Shown piece by piece: positions 17,293 through 24,404 of a stretch of DNA of 42,930 nucleotides. The translations under genes and the position numbers were made by a program. The stretch spans positions 41,035-83,964 of the forward strand of contig DJJR01000077.1 in assembly GCA_002434245.1 (NCBI GenBank). The letters are read 5' to 3'. Under the pieces are notes generated by a model, which was given only the letters and a program-made list of their open reading frames with translations, ran no database searches and had not been told where the DNA came from. The DNA is from Pelosinus fermentans (GTDB lineage Bacteria > Bacillota > Negativicutes > DSM-13327). Numbering within the stretch: position 1 is the stretch's first letter; every line of letters begins with the position of its first letter.

Positions 17293-18258
17293 TTAGCTTA
17301 TGGCCCGGCCAAATAAATCGTGTGCAGTACAAGCCAGACCGCCAAACTCAACATCCGTATCAATTGGATTATAATAGACTTCAACGCTGTCAATCTCTTG
17401 TTCATGTCCTTTGAGCAGTTCGGCTAATTTAGTCAGCGTTATCGTATCACGACCGCTATTCTTACTAAAATCAACATACCGATCCAGATTCGGCAAATAC
17501 AAGTCGCTGTTTTCCTTGCAATGCACAAATAGGGCAAACTCGTTTTCACTGCCGCTTTTACTGTTGGTATTAAATGCGGTTGCTGCCACCAAACAAGCTT
17601 TTTTTAACTTAGCAAAGGCGTCTTGGGTGTAGCCTTCAAACCCTTCAATTCCCAAATCCAGATATTCTAGATAATTACCAGGATTTACGGCAAGCGAGTA
17701 AAAATAATGCGCTTCATCTGTTACGATTTTGCTGCCCAGCGTTGAGGCTGTGGCATCCTCTTTTTTTTCACTGGAATTGCGGTACGGCGAAAGGATCTCC
17801 TGATTTTCGATCTGCGTTTCTGCATATTTGTTAAAGCCTTGACCAATTTGTACAGCTCCGGTGATGCTGATATTTTGTTTTTTCTCAGCAAATGTGACGC
17901 CGAAATTCATGACATCAATCGCTGAAAATAGATTTTTTAGCACTTCCCTGGAAGGAGTTTTTTCATTTATGGACGTTTTAAATAGCTGTTCATAGCGCTC
18001 CTGCAGATCCCGGGGCTGCAGCTTTCCGCCTTCTTCGCCGCTACTCTTGCTTTTTTCCTCAATTTTATAGGACTTGATCGCCAGCACTTTTTCTCCAGCC
18101 GCCTGCCACATTCTTTTGATTGGATATTTAAAAGCTTTGTCACTGCCAAAAATAGTCCCATTGGAAATGGTTTTTGGCCTGGCGCTAAAGTCAGCATTCC
18201 AGTTAGCCATAATGCTGCGAATGGCCACAACTCCATAAACCCGGTTATTCATTTTCAT
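17293..18258 (-). CDS. cas7: Cascade backbone subunit Cas7 (Csh2-like)
   Basis: 321 aa. N-terminus VYGVVAIRSIMANWNADFSARPKT, then IDVMNFGVTFAEKKQNISITGAVQIGQGFNK, the usual Csh2 signature. C-terminus VEVYYNPIDTDVEFGG. It polymerises along the spacer part of crRNA. Ribosome site GGAGGAGA upstream of ATG. Confidence 0.94.
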   Translation of the reverse strand: MKMNNRVYGVVAIRSIMANWNADFSARPKTISNGTIFGSDKAFKYPIKRMWQAAGEKVLAIKSYKIEEKSKSSGEEGGKLQPRDLQERYEQLFKTSINEKTPSREVLKNLFSAIDVMNFGVTFAEKKQNISITGAVQIGQGFNKYAETQIENQEILSPYRNSSEKKEDATASTLGSKIVTDEAHYFYSLAVNPGNYLEYLDLGIEGFEGYTQDAFAKLKKACLVAATAFNTNSKSGSENEFALFVHCKENSDLYLPNLDRYVDFSKNSGRDTITLTKLAELLKGHEQEIDSVEVYYNPIDTDVEFGGLACTAHDLFGRAIS

Positions 18259-18272
18259 TGATTGTCTCCTCC

Positions 18273-20012
18273 TTATTTAACATCAATCATATTTTTAGAT
18301 GCTACCCCAGCTAAAAAGAAATCAAATCTATTCATTCCATCATCTTCACAGTCATAAGCCATTACCACAGCAAACAATTTGTTATATCTTACATAACATT
18401 TAATCTTACTATCAAATCCCAATGAGTGATTAAACCGTTTATGTAGTTTGGCAATTTCCTTTTTAAATTTGTCATTATTTCGAGCATCGGTTATATGGTC
18501 AATTAGCGCATAAGTTGGATTTTGCGCCTGACTCCTGGAAATTAAATAGCGCACGACTTGTCCGGCGTAGTAATAGAACTCTTGGTCGTTTTCACAGCTA
18601 ATATTTTCGTCTGTATGATCAGTAGCTTCCATATTTTTTCTGAGATGTTCTGCTAAAATCCTTAATTTATCACCCAATTCTACCTTCTCCTTTATTTTGA
18701 AATATGCAAGCAATGATAATCGCAAATTCAACCCCTTGGCAATCTTCGTATCCTCCAGCTTCAGATAGGATTCTCTAAGCAGCATTTCTTTCAGCATGGC
18801 TTGAGATAACTGATCAATGCAGCTTACTACATCTTGCTCAACGTCTTTGCGAAAATAATTGCGCAGTGCCTCCTTATAGCGAATCAATAATCCAACCTGA
18901 AAGCTAGAAAACCAGCCATTCGGCTTGGGAGATTTATTAAAATAATTTCTGATTAAGTTTTTATTAAATAACCAGTCATCAACAAGGCCTTCCAACTCTG
19001 CTTTCTTGTGGATATTTTTCGGTTCAAAATCATCCAGCAGTAGAAAATTCTCTAATTTCAACACTGGCATTAATTCATTCGTCAGCCCCGGCAAGAAATC
19101 ATATTCATCAATGACCGGCTGTGCCCCCCGCTCTATATGCAAGTAATGGGCATCCCGCGGCTTAGAGTCCGACTTGACCAGCGCAAAAACGTTGGATGCC
19201 CCAATTGGCAAATATCCTTCGGTCAGTGCCTTACCTGCGCCATCCTGCTGATTGTCTAACCAGGTAAACATCTTCCTTGTTTCTAAAGCTTCGACGGTAC
19301 TAATCCGAAAAGGCACTTTAAAAGCTGTCGTTTTATGTTCTAAAAAAGGCTTTTTCCCATTCAGCCCCATGTTGCTGTTGGACAATCCATAGGTCGTTTC
19401 ATCAATAATTACGTTATAATCATTCTTATTGAAGATTTTCGGAATCAGGTAACGCTTACTTTCCTGAATATACGCAGCAAGTTCAACAGCAAAATAAAGC
19501 TTAACATACGAAGTCGCCTTGATTTTATATTCAGTAATCTGCTGCTGTAGATACGCAATAAGACTTAGCACATATTCCTGGTTATGCTTGATTACCTGCT
19601 CGTCCAACGACGGAAATTGATAATTCTTTAAAATCTTGGCATCTTCCTTTTTGGGCGAACACAAGGCTTGATAATATCTAGCAATACTGACTTTAAACGT
19701 TTCTACTGCATCAGCACCTTCCATCAATGCAGCTGCTTTAAAAGCCACGGCATAGATATTATTGCTGTGAATTTGTTTTTTAGGATCAACAGGCTTATTC
19801 ATGTCTACCAGCTGACTGTAGAAATCGGCTGCCTTCATAAAATTCCATAGTTCTCCGCTGTTGTAGCCCTTCTTTTCCACATGCAAGATCTCGGGTTCTT
19901 TGTGTTGTCCATATACTTTGAAATACAGCCCCTCTTTAAGCTGGTAATTATCAATGACCAAGGCATCCCCATCCGCATTTTTGCGGTAAACTTCCAGCAA
20001 ATCAAGAATCAT
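18273..20012 (-). CDS. cas8b: Cascade large subunit Cas8b (Csh1-like)
   Basis: 579 aa. Family-like features include GKKPFLEHKTTAFKVPFRIS near residue 220 and a C-terminal half with ENDQEFYYYAGQVVRYLISRS and KLHKRFNHSLGFDSKIK. It recognises PAM and recruits Cas3; in type I-B genes an internal start often also makes Cas11, which cannot be judged here. GGAGGTG precedes ATG. It follows cas6 by 12 bases. Confidence 0.9.
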   Translation of the reverse strand: MILDLLEVYRKNADGDALVIDNYQLKEGLYFKVYGQHKEPEILHVEKKGYNSGELWNFMKAADFYSQLVDMNKPVDPKKQIHSNNIYAVAFKAAALMEGADAVETFKVSIARYYQALCSPKKEDAKILKNYQFPSLDEQVIKHNQEYVLSLIAYLQQQITEYKIKATSYVKLYFAVELAAYIQESKRYLIPKIFNKNDYNVIIDETTYGLSNSNMGLNGKKPFLEHKTTAFKVPFRISTVEALETRKMFTWLDNQQDGAGKALTEGYLPIGASNVFALVKSDSKPRDAHYLHIERGAQPVIDEYDFLPGLTNELMPVLKLENFLLLDDFEPKNIHKKAELEGLVDDWLFNKNLIRNYFNKSPKPNGWFSSFQVGLLIRYKEALRNYFRKDVEQDVVSCIDQLSQAMLKEMLLRESYLKLEDTKIAKGLNLRLSLLAYFKIKEKVELGDKLRILAEHLRKNMEATDHTDENISCENDQEFYYYAGQVVRYLISRSQAQNPTYALIDHITDARNNDKFKKEIAKLHKRFNHSLGFDSKIKCYVRYNKLFAVVMAYDCEDDGMNRFDFFLAGVASKNMIDVK

Positions 20013-20024
20013 CTTTTCACCTCC

Positions 20025-20702
20025 TCATTCGCATATACAATATCCCATGCCGATTGAATTTTTCTCCAGCAAACCCGCGCCTATGGCAGCAAACGCCAAC
20101 TGCTGGGATACCGGGTCGCTTTGTACACTGATGAGCAGCTTGTACCCTAAAAAGGAATTAGACTTGTAGGGAATCTTAATCGGTTTTTCATTTATGATCT
20201 GAATCCCCTCTATAAAGTTCTGCTCTGGCTCGTCCATTTCGCCGACAAAAACACGATACTTCTTCAACGCGTTAATATGTATTCTTTCCATCAACAGCTT
20301 TAGCCCACTGTCCTTGGTCCAAGACCGATTATTGACAGTAGCCACTATCGGAGTAAGACTTTTTAGCTGTGTTATATAGCGATATTCAAAGTTTCTTATT
20401 TCAGCAGCCATAATGCCTGTTTTCAGTTGTGGCAAAAGGTATTTCAACTTCAAAAGCATATCTAATTCAAAAGAGCGGATGTGAAAGATATATACACGAC
20501 CTTTTTTATAAACCTTATCTGCCTCCCGGGGATATAGATTACAGAAAGAATACCCCTTCAAAGACCTTTGCCCGTGTAATTCTTTAAGCTGTGGATCGTG
20601 AAGCATTGCATTTGAGATTACTTTCGACAAATATTCGTAACCTCTTGATGCTTCGATATCAGTTTGCAGTAAGATTGTGACTATTAATTCATGGTAAAGC
20701 AA
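20025..20702 (-). CDS. cas6: crRNA-processing endoribonuclease Cas6
   Basis: 225 aa from TTG 20702, nine bases after GGGAGAA; a TTG at 20720 is in frame but has no ribosome site. RAMP fold, with the glycine-rich C-terminal loop GLLEKNSIGMGYC diagnostic for Cas6. It should cut repeats 8 bases before their end, leaving ATTGAAAT. First gene of the cas operon. The sequence upstream (20703-20839) has no strong terminator separating it from the toxin-like gene, so the toxin promoter might also feed cas6. Confidence 0.93.
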   Translation of the reverse strand: MLYHELIVTILLQTDIEASRGYEYLSKVISNAMLHDPQLKELHGQRSLKGYSFCNLYPREADKVYKKGRVYIFHIRSFELDMLLKLKYLLPQLKTGIMAAEIRNFEYRYITQLKSLTPIVATVNNRSWTKDSGLKLLMERIHINALKKYRVFVGEMDEPEQNFIEGIQIINEKPIKIPYKSNSFLGYKLLISVQSDPVSQQLAFAAIGAGLLEKNSIGMGYCICE

Positions 20703-20839
20703 AATTATCACTTCTCCCAAATATTTATTATTATTTAGTTTATTTAAGACAAATCCTATGTCCGGCAGATATATTATTCAATATTAGAGATATTATGAAT
20801 ACAATTCCTTTAGAGCACAAAAACTTGAGTATGATTTTT

Positions 20840-20908
20840 CTATTTGACCACCAGGACCATAAGGGTCGCAAAGGCAATTGCCACGTATAGAGCCTGAAAT
20901 ACTGTCAT
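20840..20908 (-). CDS. 22-aa holin-like toxin peptide, candidate CreT
   Basis: A tiny gene with ATG at 20908, SD AGGAG eight bases upstream and a TAG stop. The peptide begins MTVFQALYVA and continues as one hydrophobic helix ending in Lys. The MTVxxAL...AFATL pattern is that of 'putative holin-like toxin' (Hol-Tox; TxpA/BsrG-type) membrane peptides of Firmicutes, normally toxins of type I toxin-antitoxin pairs. No antisense RNA promoter opposite it was identified. Instead, its promoter region (20933-20943) matches the guide part of the mini-CRISPR 340 bases upstream. It lies between that element and cas6, same strand as cas6. Toxicity is inferred from family resemblance. Confidence 0.7.
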   Translation of the reverse strand: MTVFQALYVAIAFATLMVLVVK

Positions 20909-20932
20909 GGAACCAGCTCCTAAATTATTACT

Positions 20933-20962
20933 GTAACACAATATGAGAATATTATGTTTTCC
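20933..20962 (-). promoter_or_regulatory. Toxin promoter overlapping a crRNA-like target site
   Basis: On the minus strand TTGGAA, 15 bases, TATTGT (20943-20938) is the best promoter upstream of the AGGAG ribosome site; spacing is short, so the promoter call is moderate. The 11 bases TATTGTGTTAC (20943-20933) equal the first 11 bases of the mini-CRISPR spacer (21284-21294). They are preceded by TCA (20946-20944), a PAM accepted by several clostridial type I-B systems. Cascade bound here would cover the -10 box. Confidence 0.6.
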
Positions 20963-20980
20963 AAAAAAACATCATTTTGC

Positions 20981-21250
20981 CATCTATTTTATTTGAAACT
21001 ATTTTTTACAGTGGTGTAGCATACATAAATTATTACTGATTATAAACTTATTTGGCATAATCACTTTGGATCATTGACTTTTTTTGTGCTATAATCATAA
21101 TAATTTAATTTCTAAAACTTGTCAATAATTGTTTTGCTATTTATTTTATTTGAAACTATTTTTTACAGTGTCGTATGCATAGATTATTACTGATTATGAA
21201 CTTGTTTGGCATCATCACTTTGGGTAATTGATTTTTTTGTGCTATAATTG
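20981..21250 (+). repeat. Imperfect tandem duplication carrying two promoters
   Basis: Copy 1 (about 20981-21100) and copy 2 (about 21137-21253) share long words such as TTTTATTTGAAACTATTTTT, ATTATTACTGATTAT and TTTTTTTGTGCTATAAT, at an offset of 157 then 153 bases. Each copy ends in TTGG(A/G)T, 17-18 bases, and an extended -10 TGCTATAAT (21090-21095 and 21243-21248). Copy 2 drives the mini-CRISPR; copy 1 is followed by a region without an obvious repeat. The word TAAATTATTACTG of copy 1 also occurs in the toxin leader (20921-20933). Confidence 0.8.
21220..21248 (+). promoter_or_regulatory. Promoter of the mini-CRISPR (creA-like) RNA
   Basis: TTGGGT, 17 bases, TATAAT with an upstream TGC (extended -10). 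The predicted start near 21255 is at the beginning of the first degenerate repeat. Confidence 0.65.
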
Positions 21251-21256
21251 TAATAA

Positions 21257-21340
21257 GACTAATACTTTGTGAAGTATTGAAATTATTGTGTTACTGTTTG
21301 CTTAATAATTTCACAACCTATACATTAGATGTATTGAATG
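21257..21340 (+). ncRNA. Degenerate mini-CRISPR, candidate CreA/CreR guide RNA
   Basis: Two repeat-like units read on the plus strand. The first (21257-21283) ends in an intact GTATTGAAAT and has ACTT-TGTG-AAGT where arrays have ACAT-TAG-ATGT, so the Cas6 hairpin is kept by paired changes. The second (21311-21340) has an exact ACATTAGATGTATTGAA core but a degenerate first half. The spacer between (21284-21310, 27 bases) starts TATTGTGTTAC, identical to the toxin promoter target. A partial third repeat start (GAGTAACAACACA, 21343-21355) follows. Cas6 cleavage would give an RNA from 21276 to about 21332, with a normal handle. Family precedent: CreTA and CreR elements beside type I cas operons. 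Confidence 0.75.
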
Positions 21341-21443
21341 TGGAGTAACAACACAAGAAGAAGTTCATTATTCCGCATCAGAATATTATATAAGGTGTAA
21401 ATTCGCTATCATATGGATTGATAAAACAAGGTCGGGTGAACAT

Positions 21444-22187
21444 ATGTTATTAAAACTAAAGGATCTATTAGAGCATATTGATCATACACGTCAAAAAATC
21501 AATGCCTATCGCCCCTTTGCTGAACCCATGTTAAGCCAGTTAAAGGCCTACTATCGTGTCGGCCTGACCTATAGCAGTAATGCTCTTGAGGGAAATTCTC
21601 TCACAGAAACAGAAACCAAAGTCGTGTTGGAAGATGGACTAACCGCTGGTGGGAAACCGCTCCGGGATCATCTGGAAGCTGTAGGGCATAGTGAGGCGTA
21701 CGATTTTATGTTTTCACTCATGTCCGGCGATTTATTTACCGAGCAGGATATTCTAACCCTGCACCGGATGTTTTATTCCAAAATTGATGAGAAGCAGGCA
21801 GGGCGGTATCGCCGGCAGCGGGTGTTTATCAGCGGTTCACAGCATGCCGTTCCTGACTGGCCAGATGTTCCACTGCTAATGGGAAACTGGCTAAAGGAGT
21901 TACCTGAGCAAAAGAAAAAGCTGCATCCAGTAGAATTGGCAGCCCAGGTACAGAAAGATTTTGTTTTTATCCATCCTTTCGTGGATGGCAATGGCAGGGT
22001 CGCAAGACTCTTGGCTAACCTAGTATTAATTCAAACTGGGCATTTACTTGTCATTATTCCGCCGATTCTTCGTACAGAATATATCAGTAGTCTGGAAAAA
22101 GCGCATACAGATGATGCCGATTTCCAGCAATTTATCGCAGAAAGAGTATTAGAAACACAGCGGGATTATCTCAGACTCTTGAAATAA
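21444..22187 (+). CDS. Fic-domain protein (predicted AMP-transferase)
   Basis: 247 aa. Complete Fic core HPFVDGNGRVAR (177-188) with catalytic His177, and an N-terminal inhibitory helix motif SNALEG (45-50, [S/T]xxxE[G/N]), so a class II, self-inhibited enzyme. The C-terminal part is helical. Fic proteins transfer AMP from ATP to hydroxyl groups of target proteins. It starts 104 bases after the mini-CRISPR on the same strand and no terminator lies between, so its transcript probably carries the guide RNA in its 5' leader. It is enclosed by the cas operon and array 3; involvement in the CRISPR circuit is inference. Its own promoter region shows no guide match. Confidence 0.92.
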   Translation: MLLKLKDLLEHIDHTRQKINAYRPFAEPMLSQLKAYYRVGLTYSSNALEGNSLTETETKVVLEDGLTAGGKPLRDHLEAVGHSEAYDFMFSLMSGDLFTEQDILTLHRMFYSKIDEKQAGRYRRQRVFISGSQHAVPDWPDVPLLMGNWLKELPEQKKKLHPVELAAQVQKDFVFIHPFVDGNGRVARLLANLVLIQTGHLLVIIPPILRTEYISSLEKAHTDDADFQQFIAERVLETQRDYLRLLK

Positions 22188-22289
22188 ATTAAACTGCCTA
22201 AGAAGGATTGATTTGAAAATCTAGAGAGCGTTTTGATTATGCAGAAGATGAGAGAACGTCCCTCTGACACAAAGAATAGTATTTACTGC

Positions 22290-22335
22290 AAAAGCATCAC
22301 CAACTTCTCCTGTAAAGGGGTGTGGTGATGCTCTT
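22290..22335. terminator. Bidirectional terminator between fic and array 3
   Basis: GCATCACCA (22294-22302) pairs with TGGTGATGC (22323-22331), with T-rich tails on both strands. It ends fic rightwards and the array 3 transcript leftwards, three bases from the terminal repeat. Related in sequence to the hairpin at 5189-5234. Confidence 0.75.
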
Positions 22336-22337
22336 TC

Positions 22338-23477
22338 TTTTCAATACATCTAATGTGTTAGTTACTCTGGGGTGAAACGGATCTACCGCTCCAACATTCA
22401 CATATTTCAATACATCTAATGTGTTAGTTACTCCTGCGCCAATTTCTCTGATCGAAGGTGAATATTGAATTTCAATACATCTAATGTGTTAGTTACTCCT
22501 GGTTCAAATTGTTTGCGAAATTTTGTTCGTCAGATTTCAATACATCTAATGTGTTAGTTACTCCTATAACTAAATCCATTGACCTACTGCCTCTCTGATT
22601 TCAATACATCTAATGTGTTAGTTACTCGGATACCGATGCTGCTGACGCATTTTTGGAACATCCATTTCAATACATCTAATGTGTTAGTTACTCTTTGGAG
22701 CACAGATGGAAAAGGAGATTTAATTTACATTTCAATACATCTAATGTGTTAGTTACTCTAATACTCCTTGATCGTCTGCACCAATGCAAGCGAATTTCAA
22801 TACATCTAATGTGTTAGTTACTCTGGCGCGGTAATTATAGAATGGTAGGTGATTGAGATTTCAATACATCTAATGTGTTAGTTACTCAGGTGAAGAAATG
22901 GGGCAAGTCAGTGAACAAAATCATTTCAATACATCTAATGTGTTAGTTACTCAGTTTCCTGGTAGATCGGCAAGCCTGTCACGTTCACATTTCAATACAT
23001 CTAATGTGTTAGTTACTCATGGAACAAGTACTGTCATGTCAGCAAAGGATCTAATTTCAATACATCTAATGTGTTAGTTACTCGCTTTCATGCTGGCTTC
23101 TAAGGCAGCCATTAAGTCGATTTCAATACATCTAATGTGTTAGTTACTCTGTAACGCAATGGTTTGAAGAGTTGCGGGATACCTAATTTCAATACATCTA
23201 ATGTGTTAGTTACTCCAAATTGGATGGGCATCTGTAACCAACTTTAGCAAATTTCAATACATCTAATGTGTTAGTTACTCCACGTATTAAGTACAATACA
23301 GATTTATTAATTGGTATTTCAATACATCTAATGTGTTAGTTACTCAGTATCAAACCCAGCAAGTTTGTATATGTAGACGATATTTCAATACATCTAATGT
23401 GTTAGTTACTCAAAGAATCTTTAGCAATGAGGAACGGATAGAAAGAAATTTCAATACATCTAATGTGTTAGTTACTC
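22338..23477 (-). CRISPR. CRISPR array 3, 18 repeats / 17 spacers
   Basis: 30-base repeats reading GAGTAACTAACACATTAG ... GATGTATTGAAAT on the minus strand; spacers about 35-37 bases. The leader is on the right (23478-23648). The leftmost repeat differs only at its outermost base. The repeat type differs from arrays 1 and 2 only in the 5' half; the hairpin and handle are identical. Confidence 0.97.
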
Positions 23478-23648
23478 CAAGGTAAATACTACATTTCTCA
23501 CAACTCTATTTACCTATGATGTCGGAATTTACAAGGGTTCCCTCAATATTTTTCCAAGCTAAGCGGACTGGCATTATAGATTATACTAAATGTCTCGTGA
23601 CCTCCTTATTTATATGACTTTCGCCATTCTTATCCGCAAGACCTGCCT
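23478..23648 (-). promoter_or_regulatory. CRISPR leader of array 3
   Basis: 171 bases, colinear with the other two leaders. It lies back to back with the ahpC promoter region. Confidence 0.85.
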
Positions 23649-23710
23649 GGAAAAATTTCACCTCACTCTTTTGCTTCATAAATTAATTTGTATTTTTTTC
23701 ATTTTAACTA

Positions 23711-23763
23711 TTGACATTTAATAAAATAAATAAGATAATACGAATTAAGAGATAATAATTATC
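23711..23763 (+). promoter_or_regulatory. ahpCF promoter with PerR/Fur-like operator
   Basis: TTGACA (23711-23716), 17 bases, GATAAT (23734-23739). The perfect 13-base palindrome GATAATAATTATC (23751-23763) lies just after the predicted start. This fits the PerR/Fur family core and the position of a repressor site, so peroxide- or iron-responsive control is likely. Confidence 0.7.
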
Positions 23764-23828
23764 GTTTAGTTGATTCATCAACCAAGCATTAATTATTAGT
23801 TAAAATTTATATTTGGAGGTAATTTATT

Positions 23829-24392
23829 ATGTCATTAATTGGAACAGAGGTAAAACCGTTTAAAGCGCAGGCCTATCACAATGGAAAGTTTGTTGAAGTT
23901 ACAGAAGAGGCTTTCAAAGGCAAATGGAGCGTAGTCTTATTCTATCCGGCAGATTTTACATTTGTGTGCCCGACAGAGCTTGAGGATTTGCAAAATCAAT
24001 ACGCTACACTAAAAGAACTGGGTGTGGAAGTATATTCTGTTTCCACAGACACTCATTTTACCCATAAAGCCTGGCATGACAGTTCGGAAACCATCAAAAA
24101 AATCACTTACATAATGATTGGTGATCCTTCCCATACGTTGTCAAGAAACTTTGAAGTGCTGATCGAAGAAAACGGCCTTGCTGACCGAGGGACATTCATC
24201 ATCGACCCGGATGGCATCGTGCAGGCGATTGAAATCAATGCCGGCGGCATCGGTCGTGATGCAAGCACATTGGTTAATAAAATTAAAGCCGCACAATACA
24301 TTCGGAAAAATCCTGGCGAGGTTTGCCCGGCTAGATGGAAGGAAGGCTCTGCCACACTGAAACCAAGCCTGGATCTTGTAGGGAAGATTTAA
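23829..24392 (+). CDS. ahpC: Alkyl hydroperoxide reductase peroxiredoxin AhpC
   Basis: 187 aa, the normal size for 2-Cys AhpC. Peroxidatic Cys47 in [10 protein letters not shown] and resolving Cys166 in [14 protein letters not shown] and the full C-terminal tail are present. It reduces H2O2 and organic peroxides in the cytoplasm and is recycled by AhpF. Ribosome site GGAGG upstream of ATG. It forms an operon with ahpF, 12 bases away, behind a PerR/Fur-like site. Confidence 0.97.
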   Translation: MSLIGTEVKPFKAQAYHNGKFVEVTEEAFKGKWSVVLFYPADFTFVCPTELEDLQNQYATLKELGVEVYSVSTDTHFTHKAWHDSSETIKKITYIMIGDPSHTLSRNFEVLIEENGLADRGTFIIDPDGIVQAIEINAGGIGRDASTLVNKIKAAQYIRKNPGEVCPARWKEGSATLKPSLDLVGKI

Positions 24393-24404
24393 GAGGTGGG
24401 TTCA

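Noticed and set aside
21341..21443. Possible guide target in the fic promoter or leader
   Set aside because: No TATTGTGTTAC-like seed next to a PAM was found upstream of fic on either strand; the only good match is at the toxin.
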